Below are positions 22,310 through 31,640 of a DNA stretch of 37,114 nucleotides, piece after piece (the first letter of the stretch is position 1; the number at the start of each line of letters is the position of its first letter). Position numbers and translations under genes: made by a program. The notes beneath the pieces are model-generated. The model did no database searches, was not told the DNA's origin, and was given only the letters and a program-made list of their open reading frames with translations. The stretch covers positions 1 through 37,114 of IMG/VR virus record IMGVR_UViG_3300025879_000049. The stretch is one strand, 5' to 3'. Source of the DNA: a virus.

Positions 22310-24259
22310 ATGGTAAATAACTTTACAGCAAATCAAATCGGTGATTCATTTACGGCCAAATTAGTAACTCCTTATGAAAATGTAGTTAATATAAACTCAT
22401 GGGACATTATAGTAGGCGTAAATACACCTAATACGATAGGTACTCTATCAATGACAGCTGGTGAAACCCTAGTAACGGGTACCGGTACCAATCTAAATCT
22501 CTCATTTGGTAGTAAAATTATAGTAGGAAATACAATATTCGATGTTATAGAAATTATAGATTCTAATACATTTCGTGTATTAGAAGCGCCCTCATTTTCA
22601 GGAGACTCTTTAAAATTTTATGAAACATTAGACCCTAATAACTTTTTTGATTATGAATTTAAATGGTCTCAAGAAGATAAAACCAGCGATGGCGGCATCA
22701 TGTCAGAATACAGACCTCTTAATAATAACACGTCAGATCAAGATTTATTAGGATTAATATTTGATCCCACAAAACCATTATGGATTACGGTTAGATTTAC
22801 CGTAAATAGATTATCGACTGCTCATTCACTTTCATTATTAAGTTTAACATTTAATTTGGAAACAGAATCTGGAGAATTAGTTTCATGTCCACAATACTGT
22901 GGAGATTGTGATGATCCATATGCAATGACAGGATGCGCTAATATAATAGTAGAATGTAATGAGAATTTATTTGACCCATATGCTTTAAATAAACCTGTCA
23001 ATATGTATAAACAAATTAGTGATTTATCTACTGATATGTTTGGGCATAAAGTTAAATATTTTAAAGTAGAAGCTGATAAAAGATCTAAAGATGTTATATT
23101 AATGGAATACTCATTATATAACGTGAAATCTTCTGGAGAGTTTAAAGTTATGGTACCTGATAATGAAATGCCAGCTAATGATTTTAAATTTGACATATAT
23201 GGAATGGGATTTGAAGATTTTGAAATTCACATTACAAAAACTCAGTTTGAATCGGCATTCGGGGCACATAAAAAACCAAGCGCTAGAGATTATCTTTATT
23301 TCCCGTTAATGAATAGAATGTATGAGGTAAGTTCAGTTACTTTTGCAGATGAATTTAATATGGAAATGACGTATTGGAGAGTAATGTTGAAAAAATATGA
23401 AGAAAGAACAAGTTCAATACATACCGATACTGCAATAGAAGAAGAATTAGATACATTGGTTACTGGTCTAGATGAAGTTTTTGGTGAAGAGATAAAAGAT
23501 GAATATGCACAAGTCTCTAAACCTGAACAATATCAAACAGTATTTACACCGGTAAGCGATGGTATTAGAGATAGAATCCATAATAATTTAACGATATTAG
23601 ATACAGAAATTAGACACAAATGGACTATCATTAGTAAAAATACATACGATCTTAGTAGTATAGCAGATGTTGGTATAGAAGCATTAGTATACAAAAGAAA
23701 ATCTGTTTTGGCGTCAGATAGTAATTTAGCAGTTGCTTTATGGTTTAAACCAAATTTAACTACAACCAATCCTAAAGCAACATTATTAGATGGTTTAATA
23801 AGTAGAAAGGGTTTAAAAATATCTACAACTTCAAATGAATTACTAGTTCAAATAAACGAAGACACACATACATTCGCTTATAATAATTCAGTACAATCAG
23901 ACGCGTGGTATGGATTAGTAGTTAATTTAAATAATAAATATAATAAATTAACCGCAGATGTATTTAGATTAGAACCAGGTAATAACATGCTACCCGCAAA
24001 TTCATTACAAGAAACTATTACATCGGTATTAAGAGAAGATAAAGAAATTTCTTCATATGGATGGTCTACTCCAAAGCAATGGTCTTTAATGCCCGGTCAA
24101 GTTAAATTAACAAACGTTAGATTATTTAAAAAGCCTATAGAGGCAGAACAAAGAGTTAATATATTACAACAATATGTTGTAAGAGACAATCAATTGGCGT
24201 TAATTATCGACAATGCCATTCCATCAATTCAATTAAGAAGATATAACCAAAATAGGTAA
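22310..24259 (+). CDS. Neck protein candidate (gp14-like core) with a lectin-like C-terminal domain
   Basis: A 649-residue late protein upstream of the terminase genes, where T4 has gp13-gp15. Residues about 230-375 look like gp14: KVKYFKVEADKRSKD, FDIYGMGFEDFEIHITK, then DYLYFPLMNRMYEVSSV and WRVMLKKYEE. Residues 1-110 form an extra beta-rich domain. Residues about 470-590 resemble a LamG/concanavalin-type jelly roll (AVALWFKPN, LLDGL, NELLVQINEDTHTF, DAWYGLVVNLNN). T4 gp14 has only 256 residues. The neck position plus a sugar-binding-like fold could mean a collar decoration; both domain calls are by eye. Confidence 0.6.
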   Translation: MVNNFTANQIGDSFTAKLVTPYENVVNINSWDIIVGVNTPNTIGTLSMTAGETLVTGTGTNLNLSFGSKIIVGNTIFDVIEIIDSNTFRVLEAPSFSGDSLKFYETLDPNNFFDYEFKWSQEDKTSDGGIMSEYRPLNNNTSDQDLLGLIFDPTKPLWITVRFTVNRLSTAHSLSLLSLTFNLETESGELVSCPQYCGDCDDPYAMTGCANIIVECNENLFDPYALNKPVNMYKQISDLSTDMFGHKVKYFKVEADKRSKDVILMEYSLYNVKSSGEFKVMVPDNEMPANDFKFDIYGMGFEDFEIHITKTQFESAFGAHKKPSARDYLYFPLMNRMYEVSSVTFADEFNMEMTYWRVMLKKYEERTSSIHTDTAIEEELDTLVTGLDEVFGEEIKDEYAQVSKPEQYQTVFTPVSDGIRDRIHNNLTILDTEIRHKWTIISKNTYDLSSIADVGIEALVYKRKSVLASDSNLAVALWFKPNLTTTNPKATLLDGLISRKGLKISTTSNELLVQINEDTHTFAYNNSVQSDAWYGLVVNLNNKYNKLTADVFRLEPGNNMLPANSLQETITSVLREDKEISSYGWSTPKQWSLMPGQVKLTNVRLFKKPIEAEQRVNILQQYVVRDNQLALIIDNAIPSIQLRRYNQNR

Positions 24260-24298
24260 TATCCTGTGCAAATTATTAATTTGTTACTGTGGAATATT
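24258..24298 (+). other. Weak stem-loop before the small terminase gene
   Basis: CAAATT-ATT-AATTTG (24269-24283) flanked by AATATCC and GGAATATT arms gives an interrupted stem without a T run. It may be a weak terminator or have no role. Confidence 0.25.
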
Positions 24299-24300
24299 TA

Positions 24301-24312
24301 GATATATAAACT
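24301..24312 (+). promoter_or_regulatory. Late-promoter-like motif for terminase genes
   Basis: GATATATAAACT ends 13 bases before the ATG at 24326. Confidence 0.7.
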
Positions 24313-24325
24313 ATAATATAATATT

Positions 24326-24991
24326 ATGAGTGAAGACAAAAAGAAAAATATATCTGAACAAGCGGATCAAATCCGAAAAGAGTTAGATGATTTAATAGGG
24401 GATACGGGTTCTTTGGATGTTGAAAAAGATCCATCAGATTTACCTATAAGGCGACAAAATACAGACCTTGTTCCCAGAGTTAGTTATGAAGAACTAAAAT
24501 CTACTGCAACTAAAAAAGCAACTAAAACAATTTCAGCACTTATGAAATTTTATTTAGATGCAGATATTATTGAAAATGATGAGTATATTCAGGCTAAAAA
24601 GAAAATGGATGAAATGACAATGAGTTCATTGATCTATCAACTACAAGCTGGAGAAAGAGCATTAACTACGCTTTTACAAACGATTGACGACGGTGAATTA
24701 GCACCAAGAATGTTCGAGGTACTTGCAACACTACAAAAATCAATGTTAGATATCATTAAATCACAAACAATGTACTTGATGGCTTCTGAAGAATCTACTA
24801 AAAGAATAGCACGCGATATTGAGATTTATAAAAAGAGAGATGATGTTCGAGAGATTGAACAATCTGGTGGCGATAAAGAAAATAAAAACCTACAAAGAGG
24901 TACAAAAGACCTAATGGCTGCAATTCAAGCAGGTATTAAGAATGCGCCAGTTGATGATATAGAAGATATAGAAGAATCTACTGAAGAATAA
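24326..24991 (+). CDS. 16: gp16-like small terminase subunit
   Basis: A 221-residue, mainly helical, charged protein immediately upstream of the large terminase with a TAATG overlap. Like T4 gp16 (164), it has acidic variable ends and a central helical region (YIQAKKKMDEMTMSSLIYQL to MLDIIKSQTMYLMAS) that would form the ring-oligomer coiled coil. The small subunit regulates packaging initiation and stimulates gp17 ATPase. The call rests on position, length and helical character. Confidence 0.8.
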   Translation: MSEDKKKNISEQADQIRKELDDLIGDTGSLDVEKDPSDLPIRRQNTDLVPRVSYEELKSTATKKATKTISALMKFYLDADIIENDEYIQAKKKMDEMTMSSLIYQLQAGERALTTLLQTIDDGELAPRMFEVLATLQKSMLDIIKSQTMYLMASEESTKRIARDIEIYKKRDDVREIEQSGGDKENKNLQRGTKDLMAAIQAGIKNAPVDDIEDIEESTEE

Positions 24992-26817
24992 TGAGTGATT
25001 ACGTAGGAGATAATAAATGGATACCCAAAGAAGAGGGTGATGTACTATCAGAGAAAATTGTTTGGTCTACTAAACAAGTAAATGATTTGATGGTTGCTAT
25101 GGACCAAGGTTTTAGACCTAAAGTTGCTATGCCATTTTATGAAGGTAAAAACTTTTTACGTAAAGGTAATATTGTATTTGAGTATACTGATGAAGAAATT
25201 ACTGAGTTGGCCAGATGTGCCACAGATATTGTTTACTTTGCAGAAAAATATGCAGTAGTAATGACAGATGATGGTATTCAACAAGTAAAACTTAGAGAGT
25301 ATCAAAAAAGGATGTTAAGAAACTTTCAAGATGAAAGATTTAATATTGTTTTAGCATCTCGTCAAATGGGTAAAACTGTGACAGCATCCATCTTTAATGC
25401 ATGGTATTTAATCTTTAATACTGATAAAAATACCCTTCTTTTAGCCAATAAATCTGATTCAACTAAAGAGATTATTGATAAAGCAAAAGTAGTTGTAGAA
25501 AACGTACCTTTCTTTATGAAACCAGGTATTGTCAAATATGATGTGATGAATGTTAAGTGTGATAATGGTTGTAGACTCGTTGGTCAAGCAACTACTGCGA
25601 AAGCAGGTATCGGTTTTACTATTCATAATTTGTACTTAGATGAGTTTGCTCACATTCACCCGACAATCGTAGATACTTTTTACGAAAACGTTTATCCAAC
25701 GCTTTCAGCTTCAAAGGTTTCTCGTATTACTATTACATCAACGCCAAATGGATTTAACAAATTTTATCAAATCTATGCTGCAGCAGATAGAGGTGAAAAT
25801 GAATATACAGCAATGCGTATCGATTGGTGGGAACACCCTGACAGAGATGATGCATGGTATCAAAGAGAACTGGGAAATCTTGGTTCTATTGAGGCGTTTA
25901 ATAGACAATATGGTAATGAATTTGTTTCATCTTCGAATCTGCTATTAGATCCAATTGATTTAAAGAAGATGCGTAAACGTATGCAGAAATATATTTATCA
26001 TGATTTTGATGAATTTGATTATATTTCAATAGACACAAAAGACTTCTTAATGTGGGATCCTATGTTTGATGTAGAATCTACAAAAGATCCTGAGAATTTC
26101 TGGTTATTTTCAGTAGATATTGCCGAAGGAAATGGTGGAGATTATTCAGTGATCAATATATTTCAAGTAGAACCTATGAATAAGGAAGAAATTGTCAATG
26201 CCACAAATCCAGGTGCGATGTATGATTTCTTTAAAATAAAACAGGTAGGTGTTTTTAGGTCAAACGAACATGTCATAGAAGATTTCGCAAAAGTATTATA
26301 TACATTATCGTGTGAAATCTTTTACAACGAAAACGTTAAATTAATTGTAGAATACAATACATACGGATCTGTGTTGTTCCAATACTTAAGATCTGTGTTT
26401 CCTCAGAAAAATGATTTTGATGATGAAATGGTTGTTAAGTTTAAACACAGACATGATTCCAGAACTCTAAAACAAGGTATTAAAATAAAATCTGATAATA
26501 AAGCTATATTTTGTCAAAATTTTGCCAAGCTTTACAAAATAAATAGAATAGATATAACAGATGAAACTACTATAAGTGAAGCTAGTTTATTTGGAGGTTT
26601 ACCAAGAGGTGGTTATGGAGCTCAAATGGGAAATGACGATACGATCATGACGGTTATTAGTTCTACAGAATTCTTTAACACCACAGACTACGCCGACTAT
26701 ATAGAAGAATTATTAGATTTTATTGACCCGGATTTACATTTAGAAATGGAAAAAGTTTTATATAAAGATAATACAACTGATGGAGATCTACAATATGATA
26801 TATATGACCTGATATAA
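24991..26817 (+). CDS. 17: gp17-like large terminase (ATPase/nuclease)
   Basis: A 608-residue protein, matching T4 gp17 (610). The ATPase domain has a Q-motif-like REYQKRML, Walker A SRQMGKT (123-129), Walker B LYLDEFA (D217, E218) and motif III ITSTPNG (248-254). The C-terminal RNase H-fold nuclease begins FSVDIAEGNGGDYS (D376) with LIVEYNTYG and a late acidic NDDTIMT. It drives DNA into proheads through the portal and cuts concatemers. Near its end are extra TA-rich stretches (26798 and 26811) that resemble late-promoter motifs. Confidence 0.95.
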   Translation: MSDYVGDNKWIPKEEGDVLSEKIVWSTKQVNDLMVAMDQGFRPKVAMPFYEGKNFLRKGNIVFEYTDEEITELARCATDIVYFAEKYAVVMTDDGIQQVKLREYQKRMLRNFQDERFNIVLASRQMGKTVTASIFNAWYLIFNTDKNTLLLANKSDSTKEIIDKAKVVVENVPFFMKPGIVKYDVMNVKCDNGCRLVGQATTAKAGIGFTIHNLYLDEFAHIHPTIVDTFYENVYPTLSASKVSRITITSTPNGFNKFYQIYAAADRGENEYTAMRIDWWEHPDRDDAWYQRELGNLGSIEAFNRQYGNEFVSSSNLLLDPIDLKKMRKRMQKYIYHDFDEFDYISIDTKDFLMWDPMFDVESTKDPENFWLFSVDIAEGNGGDYSVINIFQVEPMNKEEIVNATNPGAMYDFFKIKQVGVFRSNEHVIEDFAKVLYTLSCEIFYNENVKLIVEYNTYGSVLFQYLRSVFPQKNDFDDEMVVKFKHRHDSRTLKQGIKIKSDNKAIFCQNFAKLYKINRIDITDETTISEASLFGGLPRGGYGAQMGNDDTIMTVISSTEFFNTTDYADYIEELLDFIDPDLHLEMEKVLYKDNTTDGDLQYDIYDLI

Positions 26818-26838
26818 ATAAATTTCGAAAGAAGAATA

Positions 26839-26850
26839 GATATATAATAA
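26839..26850 (+). promoter_or_regulatory. Late-promoter-like motif for the tail sheath
   Basis: GATATATAATAA, 27 bases before the ATG at 26878; the rest of the leader is A-rich. Confidence 0.7.
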
Positions 26851-26877
26851 AAGTAAAAAAAATAAATAAGAACAACT

Positions 26878-29724
26878 ATGGCATTAAGTCCTCAATTATT
26901 ACAGTTCAAAAGCTCAGGCGTATATCGCTTAGAGTTTGACAAATCACAAACAGTGAACATTCCGGCTGAAACTATCAGATTGGTTGTTGGTAGATCTAAA
27001 AAAGGTCCTTACAACACACCAGTATTTATTGAAAATGTTGAGCAATTTACTCAAGTTTTCGGTGGTATTGATAAATCTTTAGAAAAGAAAGGAATGTATT
27101 TCCACAGATCAGCAATCGAAACTCTTTCTAGAGGGCCGATCTTAGCTTTAAACCTAACAGCAGCGGATGCTGAAGATAGAATTGCAATGGTTTCACCAGC
27201 AACTAATTCTTCTGAAGAAGGTTTATCAGCTAAAACAGCATCTGTACAATATAGTAGCATTTTTGATACTGATAAATTCTGGGTTCCTTCAGATATTGAA
27301 GTATTAGAAGCTGCTGGAAATTCAGACGAAACATCAAACAATGCAATTACTTTTGCTAACATCAAACAAGAGCCAATCTCAGTTATCGTAAGACAAGCTG
27401 CTAATACTGCTGGTTTTGAAATGACAGCAAGAGAATGGTACGGTGAAGGTAATGTACCAGACGGTATTGAAGATTTAGAATACGTATCTGATTATATGGT
27501 AGATGTATTTGTATTTAAAGGATCTTATGATTCTGAAAAATTACAAAACGATCCAACATACGGTTCATTCTTTAACGAACACGGTTTACACAGAAATCAA
27601 TTGGCTAAATTTACTGCTTTAAGAGAAGTTAGTTTAGTAGCACAATACACAGGTTCAGTAATTCCTGAATTCCAAGATCAAGAAGGTCGTCAATTATACA
27701 TTGAGACTTTAATTAACTTGGAAGCTAGAAGAACTGGTTTATTCTGTGCTATCAACGAAGATGCTCTAGAAAATATTGATTTCGTAGGTGAAAACTTCGA
27801 TATCTATCAAGATTATAAAGTTCTTTCTCACAGAGTTGAACAAGATGCTACACCAGACATATTATCTTTATCTAAAGTAATGATAGTAGATGGTAATGAA
27901 TTAACTATCGAAGGAGCAACACTATCTGAATTAACTTTATTAGGTATTTCAGAGAGCGGATTCTTAAGAGCTGAAATCGATGGAGAATTTACACCTATTT
28001 CTGCAATTTACGAAGATGGTGCTAACGTAATCGTTGAATGTGAAAGCGCTATTAAAGCTTCTACATTTGAATCTTATGAATTAGGTTTAGCTGCAACATT
28101 CCACGCAGGAGAAATCACAGTTGTTGACGGAGATATCTATATCGCAGCACCAGTAGTTGGAGCGGATCCAGCTGGTAAATTCCTTACATCAGGTAGCGTA
28201 ATCTTAGGTAACTTCTTACTAGGATCAAACGGTATTGATTATGTTAAAATTTCACAAGTTACTGAATTATTTAATTTAGGTGGAGCAAACGTTATCAAAA
28301 TCACACCGGCTGCAGGAAAATCATTTAGCTCAACATATGCAACTGCATCAGCTACTTCTATCTCAGCATATTCTAGAAAAGCATCTGCAACATTTGAATT
28401 TACTACAATTGAGCCTAACTCAAGAGCGATTATGTTACCAACACAAACTGATAACTATTCATTCTTACCAATCGGTGCAGGTCAATTTAGATTATCTGCT
28501 ACATTAGAAGATGATACATTTGATTGGACATCAGTTTCAGTTGGTATGTACATTCCAGCAGATGAAGGTAAATTAGCAAGAATTAAAAGAATTATCAAGA
28601 CAGTTGTTGGTGGATCAAACGTATATACATTTGAATGTCACAGACCAGTATCTGAGAGACCAGGATATGCTCTTAAAAGATATGAAGAAAGTACTTCAAC
28701 ATATACTATGTTCCCATTAGCGGCTGCAACACAATCTGAAAAATCAATTGCTGAATTGTTAACACAATTAAGACCAGGTAATGGTTTATCAAATACTTTA
28801 ATTGACAAAGACGCAATTACATTTAGATATGTTGTTGATACATTTGGATCATTAGAAAATGGAGGTATTCTTAACAAAGAAGAAATTACTCAACTTTGTA
28901 AAGAAAGACAAAATGCTTCTGCGATTCTTAACGCACCGATGGTGAAAGAATTTAAAGCAGCTACTAACCCTTCATTTAAAGATGCTAATACTGGATCATT
29001 CGAAACTAGATTAGTAGCAACTGGCGGTAACTTAGAACTTAACCCTACTGCAGTCTACACATTACCATCTATCAACGAGGGTGCAAACTTCGGTTTCTAC
29101 TACTCACCGGGTCTTAATGTATTAGAAAATGGTAGAACTAAAGTTATTCCACCAGCGGCTTACATATCAAACAACTATATCGATAAATATTTAGACGCAT
29201 TACCATGGTCTATCATCGCAGGACCAAGAAGAGGTGTTGTAGGTGGTACAGGTGTACAAGGTCTAGAATTTGCATTCGATAAGAACGATAGAGATTACTT
29301 AGAGCCATTCGGTATCAACCCAATCGTATTCGAAAGAGGCGTTGGTTTGACTATCAAAGGTAATAAGACTGCACAACAATCAGTTCAATCAGCATTGTCT
29401 TCAGCTCACGTAAGAGAAGCAATGATCTACATTGAAGATGGTTTAGCAGAAATCTTGAAAAACTACTTATTCGAGTTTAACAATGCTCAAACAAGATTAG
29501 AGATTAAAACTTTAGCTGACTCATTCATGGAATCAGTGAAGAAAGACGGAGGTGTATACGACTATAGAAACGTTATGGACGGATCCAACAACACTAACGA
29601 AGTAATCGATAATAATATGGGTATTTTAGATACATTTGTTGAGCCAGTTAAAGGTCTTGAGATCTTAGTATCGAGAGTAACTATCTTGAACACGGGTGAA
29701 ATTGCAACCGGAAACTTTGCATAA
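26878..29724 (+). CDS. 18: gp18-like contractile tail sheath protein
   Basis: A 948-residue protein, far longer than T4 gp18 (659). The N-terminal region (SSGVYRLEFDKSQ, LVVGRSKKGPYNTPVFI, FTQVFGG) and the C-terminal region (LPWSIIAGPRRGVVGG, EPFGINPIVF, SALSSAHVREAMIYIEDGL, LKNYLFEFNN, ending GLEILVSRVTI) are the conserved sheath core. The middle (about 300-620) is a beta-rich, Gly/Ala/Ser-rich insertion, probably one or more domains exposed on the sheath surface. The protein polymerises around the tube and contracts on infection. Codon use resembles that of the capsid gene, in line with abundant expression. Confidence 0.93.
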   Translation: MALSPQLLQFKSSGVYRLEFDKSQTVNIPAETIRLVVGRSKKGPYNTPVFIENVEQFTQVFGGIDKSLEKKGMYFHRSAIETLSRGPILALNLTAADAEDRIAMVSPATNSSEEGLSAKTASVQYSSIFDTDKFWVPSDIEVLEAAGNSDETSNNAITFANIKQEPISVIVRQAANTAGFEMTAREWYGEGNVPDGIEDLEYVSDYMVDVFVFKGSYDSEKLQNDPTYGSFFNEHGLHRNQLAKFTALREVSLVAQYTGSVIPEFQDQEGRQLYIETLINLEARRTGLFCAINEDALENIDFVGENFDIYQDYKVLSHRVEQDATPDILSLSKVMIVDGNELTIEGATLSELTLLGISESGFLRAEIDGEFTPISAIYEDGANVIVECESAIKASTFESYELGLAATFHAGEITVVDGDIYIAAPVVGADPAGKFLTSGSVILGNFLLGSNGIDYVKISQVTELFNLGGANVIKITPAAGKSFSSTYATASATSISAYSRKASATFEFTTIEPNSRAIMLPTQTDNYSFLPIGAGQFRLSATLEDDTFDWTSVSVGMYIPADEGKLARIKRIIKTVVGGSNVYTFECHRPVSERPGYALKRYEESTSTYTMFPLAAATQSEKSIAELLTQLRPGNGLSNTLIDKDAITFRYVVDTFGSLENGGILNKEEITQLCKERQNASAILNAPMVKEFKAATNPSFKDANTGSFETRLVATGGNLELNPTAVYTLPSINEGANFGFYYSPGLNVLENGRTKVIPPAAYISNNYIDKYLDALPWSIIAGPRRGVVGGTGVQGLEFAFDKNDRDYLEPFGINPIVFERGVGLTIKGNKTAQQSVQSALSSAHVREAMIYIEDGLAEILKNYLFEFNNAQTRLEIKTLADSFMESVKKDGGVYDYRNVMDGSNNTNEVIDNNMGILDTFVEPVKGLEILVSRVTILNTGEIATGNFA

Positions 29725-29732
29725 CAAAATAA

Positions 29733-29747
29733 GATATATAAAATAAA
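29733..29747 (+). promoter_or_regulatory. Late-promoter-like motif for the tail tube
   Basis: GATATATAAAATAAA, 12 bases before the ATG at 29760. The tube thus has its own promoter despite following the sheath. Confidence 0.7.
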
Positions 29748-29759
29748 CACATACAAATT

Positions 29760-30317
29760 ATGGCTTTACCACATTATTCAGAAGATCAAACACAGAAGAA
29801 GGGCAAGAACTTCGAACCAGTACAGGCTAACCTGTTTGAGGTGACAATCTTACCTCCCGATGGTGTTGCCGGTCAAGAATTGTTATTACAACATGTAAAT
29901 TCAATTTCAGGCCTTGCAGGTTTACATAAAGATGTTGCTGCAATTGAGCAGAAGTATAAATTTGCTACTAGATCATTCGCTGGTATGGTAGACAATACTT
30001 CAATCGACGTAACTGTTAACTTTTCATTGAACCTAAATGATTCTAACCAAGCGTACTTATATAAAACTATGAGACAATGGTACAGAGCACAATATAATCC
30101 AGAAACTGGTGAAATGGGCTTGAAAAAGAATTACGTAGGAACTATTGTTATCGTACAATTTAATAGAGAAGGTGATATTTTTAGAAAAATCACATTAGAT
30201 GATTGTTTCATCACTTCAGGACTTGGATTTACGGATGCATTAGATTATTCAGCTGCAGACGTACAAACATTAGAGATCACTTGGAGATCTGATGTATACG
30301 CTGAGGAAGTAAACTAA
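29760..30317 (+). CDS. 19: gp19-like tail tube protein
   Basis: A 185-residue protein directly after the sheath, the gp18-gp19 order of T4 (gp19 is 163). It is the beta-rich Hcp-like fold of phage tubes: NLFEVTILPPDG at the start, YKFATRSFAGMVD, SIDVTVNFSLN, MRQWYRAQYNPETG and the ALDYSAADVQTLEITWRSD end that is typical of the family. It forms stacked hexamers of the rigid tube through which DNA passes. The call is confident. Confidence 0.92.
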   Translation: MALPHYSEDQTQKKGKNFEPVQANLFEVTILPPDGVAGQELLLQHVNSISGLAGLHKDVAAIEQKYKFATRSFAGMVDNTSIDVTVNFSLNLNDSNQAYLYKTMRQWYRAQYNPETGEMGLKKNYVGTIVIVQFNREGDIFRKITLDDCFITSGLGFTDALDYSAADVQTLEITWRSDVYAEEVN

Positions 30318-30332
30318 TTAACACACACTACT

Positions 30333-30368
30333 AATAAGAAGGTATCTAACGATATCTTCTTATTTTTT
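30333..30368 (+). terminator. Terminator after the tail tube
   Basis: AATAAGAAG-TATC pairs with GATA-CTTCTTATT around a TAAC loop with a mismatch, followed by a TTTTTT run, about 13 pairs. It closes the sheath-tube unit. Confidence 0.85.
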
Positions 30369-30408
30369 GCAAGATAAATATATTATATTATTAACATACA
30401 CAAATATT

Positions 30409-30636
30409 ATGAATAACCACAAGTTAACAAAAAAACTTCAAGTTCTTCTCACAGAAGATGAAGTGGCCGATGTTAATCGATGTATCTTAAATGATGCAGT
30501 CGAAACTGAAACTAGGCCGGTTTCTGTTAGTGCATGGATTAGAGACTTAATTAAAAAGGAATTAAGTTTAAAATCAGGTGAACAGCAATCATATATTAAA
30601 ACAAAAGTAAAAAACTTAAATAACAAAAAACAATGA
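30409..30636 (+). CDS. Small ribbon-helix-helix-like DNA-binding protein
   Basis: A 75-residue basic protein from the ATG at 30409; an upstream TTG at 30367 lies inside the preceding terminator and is not a credible start. A beta strand KLQVLLTEDEVADVNRCI is followed by SVSAWIRDLIKKEL, the strand-helix-helix layout of CopG/MobC-like proteins, then a Lys-rich tail. Such proteins usually dimerise and act as repressors. Its TGA overlaps the next ATG (ATGA), coupling it to the tail-chaperone gene, so it may regulate that operon or belong to it as an odd passenger. Confidence 0.7.
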   Translation: MNNHKLTKKLQVLLTEDEVADVNRCILNDAVETETRPVSVSAWIRDLIKKELSLKSGEQQSYIKTKVKNLNNKKQ

Positions 30637-31640
30637 GCGAAGAATTAAACAAAAAAGAAGAAGCGGCAAAAGCAATGCTAGACGCTAGGGATCAAATTAA
30701 TAATCCACAGACTTCTAATGATTCGACAGTTGAAGATGTTTCAGTAGAAATGTTGAGCGCAGTTGAATCCAATGGATTAGGTAGAGTTAATATGGACAAT
30801 TTTGGACAAGCAAGACCAGAAAAGTCTGCGGACCAATTCTTAGGATGGATGGTTCTAGATCAAGAAGAATTACCATCTAAAGGTAAATTTTACCCCAATG
30901 GTACAGTAATTAAGATTAGATCTGCAAGAGCATCTGAGATTAGACATTTTTCTACTATGGATGAAAACAACTATATTGACATGGAAGAGAAATTGAACCA
31001 CATTGTAGAAATGTGTACTCAATTAACGGTGGATGAAAAGAGATTATCTTATAAAGATATTTTAGAAGAAGATAGAATTGTAATTCTATTAGCAATTAGA
31101 GATCTTACTTTCCCTGAACCAGAAAACAAATTGATTCTTAAGGGTAAAACTGAAAACAGTAAAATTCCAGTTGATATTGAATTGTCATCTAGATATTTAG
31201 TAGCCACACAGGTTCCTAATGAAATTGAGGCATACTATAGTTCTAAAGAAAGAACATACGTTATTAAGACTAGATCTGCTGGTGAAGTTAGAATGCGTCC
31301 GCCTTCAATTGGTGTTATGCAAGAAATTACTAAATATCTAAAGGATCGTCAAGAAAAAGAAGTTGAGTTTGATAAAGCATTTATCCAAGTTCTACCTTAT
31401 ATCACGCCAGATTGGAGACAAGTAAATCTACCTAAAATATTTAACTTAGAAGTTGATTACAAATCATGGGATCAAAATAAGTTTATGGTTATCTATAGAC
31501 TTGCTGAGAAAATGAAAATTGGAGTTGAAACAACACTTGAAATGGAATTCGAAGGAGAAATTGCGAAAGCCCCTCTTGATTTCCCAGGTGGCATCAAAAG
31601 TCTTTTCATTATTTCAGATCTCGCTGGAGAATTACTTTAA
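30633..31640 (+). CDS. Tail assembly chaperone, G-like (upstream frame)
   Basis: A 335-residue protein. After a disordered N-terminal 70 residues, the core follows the T4 gp26/cyanophage hub-chaperone pattern: LPSKGKFYPNGTVIKI, SEIRHFSTMDENNYIDM, LNHIVEMCTQL, DILEEDRIVILLAIRDLTF and IPVDIEL. It lies directly upstream of the tape-measure-like gene, as G/GT chaperones do in many tailed phages. The last codons are ELL-stop (CTT TAA G), a favourable +1 slip site that would add 82 residues of the overlapping frame to make a 417-residue fusion. The family is assigned from pattern and position. Confidence 0.7.
   Translation: MSEELNKKEEAAKAMLDARDQINNPQTSNDSTVEDVSVEMLSAVESNGLGRVNMDNFGQARPEKSADQFLGWMVLDQEELPSKGKFYPNGTVIKIRSARASEIRHFSTMDENNYIDMEEKLNHIVEMCTQLTVDEKRLSYKDILEEDRIVILLAIRDLTFPEPENKLILKGKTENSKIPVDIELSSRYLVATQVPNEIEAYYSSKERTYVIKTRSAGEVRMRPPSIGVMQEITKYLKDRQEKEVEFDKAFIQVLPYITPDWRQVNLPKIFNLEVDYKSWDQNKFMVIYRLAEKMKIGVETTLEMEFEGEIAKAPLDFPGGIKSLFIISDLAGELL

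Noticed and set aside
31519-31587. TTG start for the T-like chaperone frame at 31519
   Set aside because: The sequence from 31519 to about 31600 reads as the out-of-frame version of the upstream gene, with no conserved pattern; a frameshift or the GTG at 31588 is more plausible.
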